DNA from: Paenibacillaceae bacterium
GTDB taxonomy: Bacteria; Bacillota; Clostridia; Lachnospirales; Lachnospiraceae
Reading direction: 5' to 3'
Assembly: GCA_015057705.1 (NCBI GenBank)
Contig: SVDU01000028.1
Location: 1-61,505 of the forward strand
DNA: 61,505 nt
A program made the translations under genes and the position numbers. Under the pieces are notes generated by a model that was not told where the DNA came from, did not search any database, and saw only the letters and a program-made list of their open reading frames with translations. Positions within the stretch are counted from its first letter, which is position 1. Each line of letters starts with the position of its first letter. Shown one piece after another: positions 1 through 9,964 of the stretch.

Positions 1-31
1 GAACCATTGAAACAGCTCTAAACGTAAGAAA

Positions 32-59
32 GGGGCGGGATTCATACGAATCCCACCCC
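32..59 (-). terminator. Possible terminator hairpin at window edge
   Basis: An 11-bp stem with one G-T pair (arms 32-42 and 49-59) encloses a short loop. Read on the minus strand it is followed by a weak TTTCTT tract. It could be a second terminator behind gltD. The T-tract is poor, so the call is weak. The rest of 60-165 shows no gene. Confidence 0.35.
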
Positions 60-165
60 AACTATTGACAAAGAGCCTTAATTTCTTATTGGTAACCAGC
101 AAGATTCAGTTCTTCAACCTTGTCCACTCGAAAGAACAATAATTGCCAGGATCACTTGCTTGAGC

Positions 166-200
166 AAAAAAAGGAAGAGAGACAAACGCCGTCTCTCTTC
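166..200 (-). terminator. Intrinsic terminator of gltB-gltD
   Basis: A perfect 11-bp stem (arms 173-183 and 190-200) is followed on the minus strand by seven T residues (166-172). It lies directly behind the gltD stop codon. Confidence 0.9.
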
Positions 201-207
201 CTTCTCA

Positions 208-1695
208 TTATACCAGATTTGTATAGCCCATAAGGCTGATATCTACTTCTTTGGCTACTTCACGGCCTTCTCTGATTGCCCATACCACTAGAGACTGACC
301 TCTGTGCATATCTCCTGCCACAAAAACCTTATCCACATTGGTTTTGTATCTGCCTGCTTCAGTTTCAACATTACTTCTGCCGTTTAACTTCACACCGAAC
401 GCATCTGCAACATAATTCTGGGCGCCTAAGAAACCGGCTGCTATCAATACTAAATCAGCAGGAACTTCCTTTTCACTGCCTGCTACCGGCTCCATGCTCA
501 TCCGTCCGGTTTTCTCATCCTTTTTCGGCTCAAGGCTCATTAAAACTGCTTTTACCAGCTTGCCGGATTTATCTTTTATAAATTCCTTCACAGTCGTCTG
601 ATATACTCTTGGGTCTTTGCCAAATACAGAGATTGCCTCTTCCTGACCGTAATCAGTTTTCAGCACTTTTGGCCATTCCGGCCAGGAGTTATCCTCTTTC
701 CTTGTTTCAGGAAGCTTTAGCATCATCTCAAGCTGAGTCACAGAGGCACATCCATGGCGCAGTGACGTACCAACACAATCATTACCTGTATCTCCGCCGC
801 CGATTACAATTACATGTTTTCCTTTTGCAGATATATACTGATTATCCTGCAGGTCAGAATTTAACAGGCTTTTTGTAGTGGATTTTAAGAAATCAACTGC
901 AAAATAGATTCCCTGTGCATCTCTTCCAGGCACATTTAAGTCTCTGGGATTTGATGCTCCGCACGCGAGGATAATACGGTCATACTCCTTTAAAAGGTCT
1001 TTCGCCTTCTGGTTCTTTCCAACATCAGCATTGGTAAGAAACTCGATTCCCTCTTCTTTCATGATTTCAACCTTCCGGTCAATCACATGCTTTTCCAGCT
1101 TCATATTGGGAATTCCATACATCAGAAGTCCGCCTGCACGGTCTTCCCGTTCCAGGACAGTTACGCTGTGTCCCCGTTTATTTAACTGATCTGCAGCTGC
1201 CAGACCGGCAGGACCGGATCCGATGACTGCAACCTTCTTTCCAGTACGGATTTTAGGAGGTCTTGGTCCTGCTATTCCGGAAGCATAGGCACGTTCAACA
1301 ATGGCATACTCATTTTCCTTAATAGCAACCGGGTCACCGTTTAATCCGCAGGTACATGCCGCTTCACAGGGCGCCGGACAGACCCGTGCAGTAAATTCCG
1401 GAAAGCTGTTGGTTTTTTTCAAACGGTTATATGCCTGCTGCCAGGTACCGGAATAGACAAGATCATTCCATTCCGGTATTAAATTGTTTAAGGGGCAGCC
1501 AGAAACCATTCCATTTAAAATAACTCCTGACTGGCAAAACGGTACACCGCAGTCCATACACCGCGCACCCTGGCATTTTTGTTCTTTTTCAGAAAGGGGA
1601 AGATGGAACTCGTTATAATTTTTCAAACGGGTCTTGGGATCTACCGTTCTTCCTGTTTCTCTTTTATATTCTAAAAATCCTGTTGGCTTACCCAT
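208..1695 (-). CDS. gltD: Glutamate synthase, small (beta) subunit
   Basis: 495-aa FAD/NADPH-binding subunit that passes electrons from NAD(P)H through Fe-S clusters to the GltB subunit, so glutamine plus 2-oxoglutarate gives two glutamate. The N-terminal Fe-S region is clear, with cysteines in CMDCGVPFC (about residues 46-54) and the later CPAPCEAAC. The first dinucleotide fold has GSGPAGLAAA (about 158-167) and the second GGGDTGNDC (about 300). The length is normal. The ATG at 1695 has a strong AGGAGG site, and the gene begins 12 nt after the gltB stop, so the two subunits are cotranscribed. Confidence 0.97.
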   Translation of the reverse strand: MGKPTGFLEYKRETGRTVDPKTRLKNYNEFHLPLSEKEQKCQGARCMDCGVPFCQSGVILNGMVSGCPLNNLIPEWNDLVYSGTWQQAYNRLKKTNSFPEFTARVCPAPCEAACTCGLNGDPVAIKENEYAIVERAYASGIAGPRPPKIRTGKKVAVIGSGPAGLAAADQLNKRGHSVTVLEREDRAGGLLMYGIPNMKLEKHVIDRKVEIMKEEGIEFLTNADVGKNQKAKDLLKEYDRIILACGASNPRDLNVPGRDAQGIYFAVDFLKSTTKSLLNSDLQDNQYISAKGKHVIVIGGGDTGNDCVGTSLRHGCASVTQLEMMLKLPETRKEDNSWPEWPKVLKTDYGQEEAISVFGKDPRVYQTTVKEFIKDKSGKLVKAVLMSLEPKKDEKTGRMSMEPVAGSEKEVPADLVLIAAGFLGAQNYVADAFGVKLNGRSNVETEAGRYKTNVDKVFVAGDMHRGQSLVVWAIREGREVAKEVDISLMGYTNLV

Positions 1696-1707
1696 TTTCG
1701 CTCCTCC

Positions 1708-4700
1708 TTACTTCTTTGTATTGGCATAAAACGCTTCAATCTGTGCCTGCTCGCTGCTTAAACCCTTTTCTTCCATCTGAACAATGGTATTCATCATGCG
1801 TCTGTAGTCATGAGGCATGATTTTTTTGAATTTAGGCAGATATTCTCCAAAGTTGTCGAGGATTTCTTTGCCCTTTGCGGAGTTGGTATAAGCCACATGT
1901 TCCTTGATCATATCCTTTAATTCTAAAACATCGTATTTGTTGGTAACTTCTTCAAAAGAAACCATTTCCTTATTGAGGCGTTTGTATAAATCCCTCTTTT
2001 CATCTAATACGTAAGCAATTCCGCCGCTCATACCTGCCGCAAAATTCTTGCCAGTGGATCCAAGTACCACCACGCGGCCGCCTGTCATGTATTCGCAGCC
2101 GTGGTCACCAACACCTTCCACCACTGCTGTCGCACCGGAATTCCGAACACAGAACCGTTCTCCAGCCACGCCGCAGATAAAGGCTTTTCCGCTGGTTGCG
2201 CCGTAAAGAGCCACATTACCGATGACAATATTTTCTTCCGGCTTAAACTTAATTCCCTGAGGAGGATAAACCACCAGCTTTCCACCGGAAAGTCCCTTGC
2301 CAAAGTAATCGTTGCTGTCACCGATCAGCTCCAGTGTCAGACCCCTTGGAATAAATGCACCAAAACTCTGACCGCCGCTTCCTGTACAGCTAATGGTAAA
2401 GGTATCCTCTGCCAGTCCTTCCGGATACAGTCTGGTTATCTCTGATCCGAATATGGTACCCAGTGCACGGTCGGTATTGGAAACATCAATCTGAAGTCCC
2501 TTCTTCTGACCGGCAGTAAGCGCCTGCCTTAATTTCTTTAAAATAATCTTCTCGTCAATGGTTTTATCCAGCTCGAAGTCATAAACTTGCTTTTTGTCGT
2601 AGCCCGCTACTTTGCCGCCCACATATGGGTTGCCTAAAATTGCAGAGAAATCTACTTTCTTTGCTCTTTCATTGGAAATCTGATCTTTTTTCTTTAAGAG
2701 ATCGGTTCTTCCAACCAGCTCATCCACTGTGCGGACTCCAAGCTTTGCCATATATTCCCGGAGCTCTCTCGCAATAAAGAACATGAAATTCACAACATAT
2801 TCCGGTTTTCCCTTAAAGCGCTTGCGAAGTTCCGGATTTTGAGTGGCAACTCCAACCGGGCAAGTATCCAAGTTACAGACTCTCATCATAACACAGCCCA
2901 GGGTTACAAGAGGCGCTGTTGCAAAGCCGAATTCCTCAGCTCCAAGCATACAGGCAATGGCCACATCCCGTCCAGTCATCAGTTTTCCGTCTGTTTCCAG
3001 AATTACCTTATCCCGAAGTCCGTTCATAATCAGGGTCTGATGCGCTTCCGCCACACCAAGTTCCCATGGAAGTCCTGCATTATAAATGGAGTTTCTGGGT
3101 GCTGCACCGGTTCCTCCGTCAAATGAGGAAATTAAAATAACCTGGGCACCTGCTTTGGCAACACCGGCAGCTACCGTTCCCACTCCTGCTTCGGAAACCA
3201 GCTTAACGGAAATTCTGGCACTGGTATTGGAATTTTTCAAATCGTAAATCAGCTGGGCAAGATCCTCAATGGAATAAATATCATGATGAGGTGGCGGAGA
3301 GATTAATCCCACTCCTGTTGTGGAATGTCTTGTTTTAGCTACCCAGGGATATACCTTCTGTCCCGGGAGCTGGCCGCCCTCTCCTGGCTTGGCACCCTGT
3401 GCCATTTTAATCTGAATCTCTTTTGCACTGACTAAGTATCTGGAAGTCACGCCAAAACGTCCGGAAGCAACCTGCTTAATGGCAGAACATCGGTTTACTC
3501 CATCTGGCCCTGTTGTCAGACGCTCCAGGCTTTCACCGCCCTCTCCGCTGTTTGATTTTCCGTGAATCCGGTTCATGGCAATGGCGAGAGCCTCGTGAGC
3601 TTCCTGTGAAATGGAGCCATAGGACATGGCACCTGTCTTAAAACGTTTTACAATGGATTCCACACTTTCCACTTCTTCAACCGGAACTTCTTTGGTCTTT
3701 GCGTAATCGAAGTCTAATAGACTTCTTAAATTGACCATCTGGCCTTCTTCCGTTAAGGCGTGTGTGTACTCCTTAAATGTCTCATAGCTGCCTGTTCTGG
3801 TAGCCTGCTGAAGCAGATGAATGGTACGCGGATTGTAAAGGTGCTCTTCCTGTCCTGCTCTTTCTTTATGGCTTCCCACGCTGTCTAAGGTTAAGTCCAC
3901 ATCAAGACCAAGGGGATCAAAAGCTGCGGAGTGAAGTGTGTCTACGTCATTGGCAATATCCTCTAAGTTAATACCTTCCACCCGGCTTACTGTATCGGTA
4001 AAATACGTATCTACCACTTTCTTTGAAATACCAATGGCTTCAAATATCTGCGCTCCCTGATAGGACTGCACGGTGGAGATACCCATTTTAGAGGCAATCT
4101 TTACAATGCCATGTAAAACGGCAGAGTTGTAATCCTCCACTGCTGCGTAATAATCCTTATCCAGCATGCCATTTTCAATTAAATTATGAATGGATTCCTG
4201 AGCCAGATACGGATTGATTGCACAGGCTCCATATCCTAAGAGTGTTGCAAAATGATGAACTTCCCTGGGCTCTCCGCTTTCTAATATAAGGGCAACTGAG
4301 GTTCTTTTCTTGGTTTTTACCAGATGCTGCTGAAGTGCAGACACTGCCAGTAAAGAGGGAATCGGCACGTGGTTTTCATCAATATCACGGTCTGATAAAA
4401 TAATGATATTAGCGCCATCCCGATGAGCTCTGTCTGCCTCTAAAAACAGTCTGTCAATGGCTTTTTCCAGTGAAGTGTTCTTATAATAGGTAATGGGAAT
4501 CACTTCTACCTTAAATCCCGGTCTCTTCATATGTTTGATCTTCAGTAGATCTGTACAGGTAAGAATGGGATTATTCACTTTTAAGATCTTGCAGTTTTCC
4601 GCTTCTTCTTTTAAAATATTACCCTCTTCACCAACATAAACAGTAGTGGAAGTTACGATCTCCTCACGAATGGAGTCAATGGGTGGATTGGTTACCTGGG

Positions 4701-6267
4701 CAAACAGCTGCTTAAAGTAGTTAAAAAGCGGTTGATGCTTCTTGCTTAATACAGCAAGGGGACTGTCCGCACCCATGGCAGAAACTGCTTCCGCTCCATT
4801 TAATGCCATTGGCAAGATCATGGTTTTATATTCTTCGTACGTATAACCATAGGTTTTCTGCATTTTTGCGCGATCCGCCCTGGTCATAGCAGGAACGCCT
4901 TTATTGGGGATAGGGAGATCCTTTAATTCAATTAAGTTGGAATCCAGCCATTCTCCGTAAGGCTTTCTCTGGGCATAAGTTTCTTTTAATTCTTCATCGG
5001 TAATCAGGCATCCCTTTATCGTATCGATCAAAAGCATCTTTCCCGGGCGAAGTCGTTCCTTTTTCACCACATGGCTCTGCTCGATGTCAATTGCGCCTAC
5101 CTCAGATGCCAGAATCATATGATCATCATCGGTTATATAATATCTGGAAGGTCTGAGACCATTCCGGTCTAACACAGCTCCTACTAAGTCACCGTCACTG
5201 AATACGATGGAAGCCGGACCATCCCATGGTTCCATCATCGTTGCATAGTAACGATAGAAGTCACGGATCTCCTGAGGCATGGATTTATCATGCTCCCATG
5301 GTGCAGGAATGGTTACCATCACTGCTAGAGGCAAATCCATGCCGCTCATCATCATAAACTCCAGGGCATTGTCAAGCATGGCAGAGTCAGAGCCTTCCTG
5401 ATTAATAATAGGAAGAACCTTATGCATATCACTGCTGAAATACTCAGATTCCATGTTTTCTTCCCTGGCCATCATCTTATCCACATTACCGCGAATGGTG
5501 TTGATCTCGCCGTTATGTACGATGAGACGATTTGGATGAGCTCTCATCCAGCTTGGATTGGTATTGGTACTGAAACGGGAATGAACCACTGCAATCGCTG
5601 ATTCATAATCTTTATCCTGAAGATCTGTAAAGAACTGTCTTAATTCCTTTACAAGAAACATTCCTTTATATACAATTGTCCTGCTGCTTAAAGAAACCAC
5701 ATAGGTATTATCATTGCTCTGTTCAAAGATTCGTCTGGATACATAAAGTTTCCGGTCAAAATCCAGGCCTTTTTTTACATCAGCAGGCTTTTTAATAAAA
5801 GCCTGAACGATATAAGGCATACGCTCCACTGCTTTGGCACCAATCAGTTCCGGATGAATGGGTACATCTCTCCAGCCCAGAAATTCAAGACCTTCCTTCT
5901 GTACAATAATTTCAAACATCTTCTTTGCCTGGTTTCTGGCAAGCTCATCCTGGGGGAAGAAAAACATGCCCACACCGTATTCTCTCTCTTCACCAATCCC
6001 GATGTTTAATGGTTTGGTCACTTTCTTAAAGAATTTGTGAGAGATCTGAAGCATAATACCAACACCGTCACCAGTCTTGCCATCTGCATCTTTACCTGCC
6101 CTGTGTTCTAAATTTTCCACGATATGAAGAGCTTGCTCCACTGTCTTATGGGTCTTTATCCCTTTCATATTTGCCACTGCACCAATACCGCAGTTATCAT
6201 GCTCGAAGCGGGGATCATAAAGTCCCGGAGTACCTGTTTTATTAGGGGATTGTAAACTCTTATCCAT
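1708..6267 (-). CDS. gltB: Glutamate synthase, large (alpha) subunit
   Basis: 1519-aa catalytic subunit of NAD(P)H-dependent GOGAT, the main ammonia-assimilation enzyme working with glutamine synthetase. An N-terminal class II amidotransferase domain starts at Cys26 (HDNCGIGAVANMKG), so a 25-residue propeptide is probably removed to expose the nucleophile. Then come the central domain and the FMN-binding synthase domain (GGTGAAPRNS). The 3Fe-4S cysteines are in GCVMMRVCNLDTC, and the C-terminal beta-helix GXGXG domain follows (repeats such as GATSGKAF). The length is typical. The start has a GGAAAGGAAG ribosome site, and a sigma-A-type promoter lies about 65 bp upstream. Confidence 0.97.
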   Translation of the reverse strand: MDKSLQSPNKTGTPGLYDPRFEHDNCGIGAVANMKGIKTHKTVEQALHIVENLEHRAGKDADGKTGDGVGIMLQISHKFFKKVTKPLNIGIGEEREYGVGMFFFPQDELARNQAKKMFEIIVQKEGLEFLGWRDVPIHPELIGAKAVERMPYIVQAFIKKPADVKKGLDFDRKLYVSRRIFEQSNDNTYVVSLSSRTIVYKGMFLVKELRQFFTDLQDKDYESAIAVVHSRFSTNTNPSWMRAHPNRLIVHNGEINTIRGNVDKMMAREENMESEYFSSDMHKVLPIINQEGSDSAMLDNALEFMMMSGMDLPLAVMVTIPAPWEHDKSMPQEIRDFYRYYATMMEPWDGPASIVFSDGDLVGAVLDRNGLRPSRYYITDDDHMILASEVGAIDIEQSHVVKKERLRPGKMLLIDTIKGCLITDEELKETYAQRKPYGEWLDSNLIELKDLPIPNKGVPAMTRADRAKMQKTYGYTYEEYKTMILPMALNGAEAVSAMGADSPLAVLSKKHQPLFNYFKQLFAQVTNPPIDSIREEIVTSTTVYVGEEGNILKEEAENCKILKVNNPILTCTDLLKIKHMKRPGFKVEVIPITYYKNTSLEKAIDRLFLEADRAHRDGANIIILSDRDIDENHVPIPSLLAVSALQQHLVKTKKRTSVALILESGEPREVHHFATLLGYGACAINPYLAQESIHNLIENGMLDKDYYAAVEDYNSAVLHGIVKIASKMGISTVQSYQGAQIFEAIGISKKVVDTYFTDTVSRVEGINLEDIANDVDTLHSAAFDPLGLDVDLTLDSVGSHKERAGQEEHLYNPRTIHLLQQATRTGSYETFKEYTHALTEEGQMVNLRSLLDFDYAKTKEVPVEEVESVESIVKRFKTGAMSYGSISQEAHEALAIAMNRIHGKSNSGEGGESLERLTTGPDGVNRCSAIKQVASGRFGVTSRYLVSAKEIQIKMAQGAKPGEGGQLPGQKVYPWVAKTRHSTTGVGLISPPPHHDIYSIEDLAQLIYDLKNSNTSARISVKLVSEAGVGTVAAGVAKAGAQVILISSFDGGTGAAPRNSIYNAGLPWELGVAEAHQTLIMNGLRDKVILETDGKLMTGRDVAIACMLGAEEFGFATAPLVTLGCVMMRVCNLDTCPVGVATQNPELRKRFKGKPEYVVNFMFFIARELREYMAKLGVRTVDELVGRTDLLKKKDQISNERAKKVDFSAILGNPYVGGKVAGYDKKQVYDFELDKTIDEKIILKKLRQALTAGQKKGLQIDVSNTDRALGTIFGSEITRLYPEGLAEDTFTISCTGSGGQSFGAFIPRGLTLELIGDSNDYFGKGLSGGKLVVYPPQGIKFKPEENIVIGNVALYGATSGKAFICGVAGERFCVRNSGATAVVEGVGDHGCEYMTGGRVVVLGSTGKNFAAGMSGGIAYVLDEKRDLYKRLNKEMVSFEEVTNKYDVLELKDMIKEHVAYTNSAKGKEILDNFGEYLPKFKKIMPHDYRRMMNTIVQMEEKGLSSEQAQIEAFYANTKK

Positions 6268-6332
6268 AATCTCTTCCTTTCCTGACTGCTCCTCTGCTTT
6301 GAGGTGCTAAAGTGTAACAGTAATTTTAGTTG

Positions 6333-6361
6333 ATAATACTACATTTTTCGCACTTTGTAAA
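6333..6361 (-). promoter_or_regulatory. Sigma-A promoter of gltBD
   Basis: On the minus strand TTTACA (6356-6361), a 17-bp spacer and TATTAT (6333-6338). Predicted start near 6326, giving a leader of about 60 nt. No regulator site was recognised. Confidence 0.7.
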
Positions 6362-6640
6362 TGTGTTTTATTTTCATATTGTCAGATAATTTGAATATAA
6401 TCTATTTTAGAATAAGTTAACTGTATTTTTAAATTATACGCAGAAATATTTTATCGTTATAATACAATTCGCGTTGATTTTTCCTCCAGTGGTATAAATT
6501 TCTAATTTATTTAAGCCTTAGCTTATTATTATTAAGTGCTTATTTTTTTTATTAAGCATCCAACTGGAATTCACCTTATTTTCCTTTATTTTTATAACAG
6601 TTCCAGCAATCATAGAAACGATAAATAAATTGCTACAAAT

Positions 6641-6678
6641 AAAAAAAGACCCGGAATCAGCATCGATCCAGGGCCTTT
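6641..6678 (-). terminator. Intrinsic terminator of the HPr gene
   Basis: GC-rich stem of about 11 bp (one mismatch, two G-T pairs) at 6648-6678, followed on the minus strand by TTTTTTTATTT. It is 35 bp behind the HPr stop. Confidence 0.85.
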
Positions 6679-6712
6679 CACTGTTGAATTTTATACGATA
6701 AACAGATACGGA

Positions 6713-6979
6713 TTACATCTCGCCAAGACCGCTCTCAATTGCTTCGGTCATGGTTTTCATTGCCGCCTCTTCGTCCTCGCCGTCGCAGATCACATTGATC
6801 ATAGCGCCGCATTTGATTCCAGCTGCCATTACGTTTAATACGCTCTTGGCAACAATCCTCTTCTCTCCGTATTCAATAATTATATCAGATTTAAATTTCA
6901 TAGCTGTCTGAGACAGAACGCCTGCCGGTCTTAAATGTAGTCCGGATGGATTTACAACAGTCAGTGATTTTGTTAACAT
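6713..6979 (-). CDS. HPr family phosphocarrier protein
   Basis: 88-aa phosphocarrier of the PEP:sugar phosphotransferase system, or a regulatory paralogue. With the ATG at 6979 (GGAG eight bases upstream) the phosphorylatable histidine falls exactly at His15 (GLHLRPAG) and the HPr-kinase serine at Ser46 (AKSVLNVMAAG). A GTG nine bases further upstream overlaps the ribosome site and is rejected as start. Leu16 replaces the usual Ala/Thr next to His15. The gene has its own promoter and terminator and is not linked to ptsI, so carrier versus regulatory duty cannot be decided here. Confidence 0.9.
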   Translation of the reverse strand: MLTKSLTVVNPSGLHLRPAGVLSQTAMKFKSDIIIEYGEKRIVAKSVLNVMAAGIKCGAMINVICDGEDEEAAMKTMTEAIESGLGEM

Positions 6980-7024
6980 ATAATTCACTCCTTTATCCTC
7001 AAATTTTTATACTCCACGCTGTTA

Positions 7025-7053
7025 ATTTTATTACAATATCCATTTTGTGTCAA
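7025..7053 (-). promoter_or_regulatory. Sigma-A promoter of the HPr gene
   Basis: Minus-strand TTGACA (7048-7053), 17-bp spacer, TAAAAT (7025-7030). It lies between queH and the HPr gene, so the latter need not depend on read-through. Confidence 0.8.
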
Positions 7054-7099
7054 GCCAAACACACCATGTCTTTGAGATATTTCCAAAGTAAGGTCACAG

Positions 7100-7735
7100 T
7101 CAGCAGGAAGATTCTTTCGTCTGTCTCTCTCTTTGTGAAAATACACAGCCACAATAGTCCTGCCTGTAAAGATCATGCTCCTTTGACAGTTCCACAGATC
7201 GTTTATACCCGTTTTTCTTTTTAAAATCAGAAGGAAGATAAGCCACCCTGTATTCTCTCCCCAGTTTTTCACCTATTTCATTCAGCTTATCTGCATTTTT
7301 AAGAGGGCTGATGGACAAGGTGGTTGTAAAGTAATCAAATCTGCCCGCCTGGGCGATCTTAGCGGCCTCCTGAAGACGGAGCTCATAACAGTGAAAGCAT
7401 CGTATTCCGCCTTCAGGCTCTTTCTCAAGACCTTCCACAATCCGGTAAAACTCCTGAGGTTCATACGCGCCAGTCTGTAAGGTAACCGGATGAACAAAAT
7501 TCATCTCCTGAATCAGCCGATCCTGTTCCTCCACACGTCTTATATATTCCAGTGGAGGATATATATTGGGATTGTAAAAATAAACAGTAATTTCAAAATA
7601 TTGGGACAAATACTCCAGTACATAACTGCTACATGGAGCGCAGCAGCTATGTATCAGAAGTTTGGGAACTTTATTCTGTACTTTTATTTCTTCAATAATC
7701 TGATCCAATTCCTTCTGATAATTTCTTGGGTTCAT
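7100..7735 (-). CDS. queH: Epoxyqueuosine reductase QueH
   Basis: 211-aa member of the DUF208/QueH family, the non-corrinoid enzyme that reduces epoxyqueuosine in tRNA to queuosine in the last step of the pathway. The Fe-S/metal cysteines are visible as HSCCAPCSS (residues 29-37), RCFHCYELR (about 112-120) and YCGCVFS near the C terminus. It starts at ATG 7735 with GGGAGGAAG upstream. It lies just behind rpoD but after a terminator. No other queuosine genes are in the window. Confidence 0.93.
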   Translation of the reverse strand: MNPRNYQKELDQIIEEIKVQNKVPKLLIHSCCAPCSSYVLEYLSQYFEITVYFYNPNIYPPLEYIRRVEEQDRLIQEMNFVHPVTLQTGAYEPQEFYRIVEGLEKEPEGGIRCFHCYELRLQEAAKIAQAGRFDYFTTTLSISPLKNADKLNEIGEKLGREYRVAYLPSDFKKKNGYKRSVELSKEHDLYRQDYCGCVFSQRERQTKESSC

Positions 7736-7766
7736 GATGTCTTCCTCCCTGCCGTCTTCAGAAATG

Positions 7767-7802
7767 ACAAAAAGGCGCAGATAAATACCAGCCGCGCCTT
7801 TT
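7767..7802 (-). terminator. Intrinsic terminator of rpoD
   Basis: Stem AAGGCGC/GCGCCTT (arms about 7772-7778 and 7794-7800) with TTTTTGTC after it on the minus strand, just behind the rpoD stop. Confidence 0.8.
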
Positions 7803-7809
7803 ATTTGTC

Positions 7810-8952
7810 TTATAAGAAATCTCTGATTCGCTTGCTGCGAACCGGGTTTCTCAGCTTTCTAAGTGCTTTCGCCTCAATCTGCCTGATGCGTTCGCGGGTA
7901 ACATTAAATTCTTTTCCCACTTCTTCCAATGTGCGCGGATGTCCGTCTTCCAAACCGAACCTCAAAACAATTACCTGACGTTCTCTTTCCTTCAAATCAC
8001 CTAAAAGCGCGTCGATATGTTCTCTTAACATGACAGACTCAACGTTGCCTTCCGGTGTTACCACATTATTATCAGCCACAAAATCGCCTAAATTAGAATC
8101 ATCTTCCTCACCAATTGGAGTCTCTAAGGATGCCGGCTCTCTGGCAATCTGCATGATCTCCATAACCTTGTCCTCAGTCATATCAAGCGCTTCTGCAAGT
8201 TCTGCAACAGAAGGCTCATATCCCAGTTCCAGGGTTAATTTTCTCTGCATCTTGGACATCTTATTAATCGTCTCTACCATATGCACAGGAACCCGGATTG
8301 TTCTTGCCTGATCTGCCAAAGCACGGGTTACAGACTGACGAATCCACCAAGTAGCATATGTACTTAATTTATAGCCTTTGGTATAATCAAATTTTTCAAC
8401 ACCTTTAATCAGACCTAAATTCCCCTCCTGTACCAGATCAAGGAAACTCATACCACGGCCTGTATAACGCTTCGCAATGCTGACAACAAGACGCAGATTG
8501 GCCTCAATCAGACGTTCCTTGGCATCACCGTCACCATCCGCTTTTCTCTTAGCAAGACGCAGTTCTTCCTCTGCGTTTAAGAGCGGTACAGTGCCGATTT
8601 CTTTTAAATACATGCGGACAGGGTCTTCTGTGCCGATGCCTTCCAATAAATCAATGGCGTCTAAATCAATATCCTCTTCATCAACATCTTTAACAAAACC
8701 GTCGTCAAGATCATCATCGAGGAGCAAGTCATCTGACATGAGCACATCATCAGTTAAAGTGGAATCATCCATGACCGGGATCACGTCAACGCCGCGATTC
8801 TCCAGGTACGTATAAATCTGATCCATCTGCTCTGCAGTCAGTTCTTCTCCTATAAAGAAGTTATTAATCTCTGTAACGTCCAAAGCATTATGCTTTGTTT
8901 TTGCAAGTTCGACTAGTTTACCCAGCTTATCTAAAAAATTATCTTTTTCCAC
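7810..8952 (-). CDS. rpoD: Primary RNA polymerase sigma factor (RpoD/SigA)
   Basis: 380-aa housekeeping sigma-70. Region 1.1 is acidic (residues 1-95). Region 1.2 begins at [11 protein letters not shown] (about 109), region 2 carries the -10-recognition stretch [15 protein letters not shown], and region 4 ends with the -35 helix [20 protein letters not shown]. The length is typical of Firmicutes SigA. It starts at GTG 8952 with AAAGGAC eight bases upstream; no better ATG is near. It has its own promoter. dnaG, a frequent upstream partner in Firmicutes, is not adjacent. Confidence 0.97.
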   Translation of the reverse strand: MEKDNFLDKLGKLVELAKTKHNALDVTEINNFFIGEELTAEQMDQIYTYLENRGVDVIPVMDDSTLTDDVLMSDDLLLDDDLDDGFVKDVDEEDIDLDAIDLLEGIGTEDPVRMYLKEIGTVPLLNAEEELRLAKRKADGDGDAKERLIEANLRLVVSIAKRYTGRGMSFLDLVQEGNLGLIKGVEKFDYTKGYKLSTYATWWIRQSVTRALADQARTIRVPVHMVETINKMSKMQRKLTLELGYEPSVAELAEALDMTEDKVMEIMQIAREPASLETPIGEEDDSNLGDFVADNNVVTPEGNVESVMLREHIDALLGDLKERERQVIVLRFGLEDGHPRTLEEVGKEFNVTRERIRQIEAKALRKLRNPVRSKRIRDFL

Positions 8953-9003
8953 TTAATAACGTCCTTTCGCTAAGAAGTATACATAAAGCCCACACAACTT
9001 TTC

Positions 9004-9032
9004 ATTATATACTACCAGACCCCATATTTCAA
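9004..9032 (-). promoter_or_regulatory. Sigma-A promoter of rpoD
   Basis: Minus-strand TTGAAA (9027-9032), 17-bp spacer, TATAAT (9004-9009), about 45 bp before the GTG start. Confidence 0.75.
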
Positions 9033-9062
9033 CATATTTCTTCTGAAAAAGCAGTTTTATTG

Positions 9063-9959
9063 TTATTTCTGCTGTTTTCTCATAATATGGATTTTCTTTT
9101 CCAAGTTTGTGATCGAGACTTCTCTTTTCGCACCCCCGAATTCTCCGTCAAGCACCCAGTCTATCGGTTCATCGGAGATGAGTTTCAAGGACCGTGTCCG
9201 AAATTTATGGACATATTCGTTGGGTTCTTCTTTTAAAAACATATAATTAATGATATTGGTAAAATCAAGAGCAGTTTTGGGTGACCGTATTAAAAGGACT
9301 TCAAATTCACCATCGTCAAGAGCCACATCCTGAGTGACAAGACCTTTAAAGCCTCCCACACTGATAGTATTGGTAATCATGCCAAAAATGAATTCTCCTT
9401 CCAGCGTAAGCTCATCACATTCAACCCGCATGGAGTAGGATTTAATAGAGGTCAGGCTTTTCATTCCTTCAATCATATAAGCCTGATGACCCAGAACATT
9501 TTTCTTATCCTGGGGAGTCAGATAGGAAACCTCTGTAAAGGCTCCGAAGGCAGCGATGTAAATAAAGTACTGATCTTCACAAAAGCCGCCGATATCAATA
9601 GGACAGGATAGTCCGGATACAGCAGCATCCGCTGCTTTTAGCATATCCTTGGAGATCTTTAAACTGGAGGCAAAATCATTGGTAGAGCCTGCAGGAATAT
9701 AGCCAAGTTCCGGATATTGGGAAAGCTTCATAAGGCCGCTGATGGTCTCGTTTAACGTTCCGTCTCCACCGCTGCATACAACCAGATCCTTGTTTTTCCC
9801 ATAGCGGTAAGCTGCTTCCCTGGCATCTCCCTGACGCTGTGTTACATGAACTGTCAGTTCATAACCGGCTTTCGTAAAAATATCCAGAATATCCACCAGC
9901 TTATTTCTGATCTGACCCTTTCCGGAACGCGGATTAAATATAAAAAGCATCTTCTTCAT
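9063..9959 (-). CDS. Diacylglycerol/lipid kinase (DagK/YegS family)
   Basis: 298-aa soluble lipid kinase with the DAGKc catalytic domain: N-terminal FIFNPRSGKG, nucleotide-loop GGDGTLNE (about 65-72), GYIPAGSTNDFA and C-terminal DGEF. Members phosphorylate diacylglycerol, recycling it into phospholipid synthesis, or related lipids. The exact substrate is not shown by sequence. I prefer ATG 9959, which has AGGTG six bases upstream, over the GTG at 9968 that overlaps that site. It follows mutY with no real gap and closes the argF-led operon. Confidence 0.88.
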   Translation of the reverse strand: MKKMLFIFNPRSGKGQIRNKLVDILDIFTKAGYELTVHVTQRQGDAREAAYRYGKNKDLVVCSGGDGTLNETISGLMKLSQYPELGYIPAGSTNDFASSLKISKDMLKAADAAVSGLSCPIDIGGFCEDQYFIYIAAFGAFTEVSYLTPQDKKNVLGHQAYMIEGMKSLTSIKSYSMRVECDELTLEGEFIFGMITNTISVGGFKGLVTQDVALDDGEFEVLLIRSPKTALDFTNIINYMFLKEEPNEYVHKFRTRSLKLISDEPIDWVLDGEFGGAKREVSITNLEKKIHIMRKQQK

Positions 9960-9964
9960 TATTA

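Larger units (their letters stand above)
6268..6712. other. AT-rich intergenic region gltB / HPr
   Basis: This 445-bp gap holds the gltB promoter (6333-6361) and the HPr-gene terminator (6641-6678). The stretch between is strongly AT-rich with short T and A runs. I see no convincing ORF with a ribosome site, no riboswitch signature and no tRNA. AT-rich DNA upstream of the promoter may act as UP-element-like sequence, but that is inference. Confidence 0.6.

Noticed and set aside
8477-8815. Ser-rich open frame opposite rpoD
   Set aside because: Antisense shadow of the acidic region of sigma-A; composition mirrors Asp/Glu codons.
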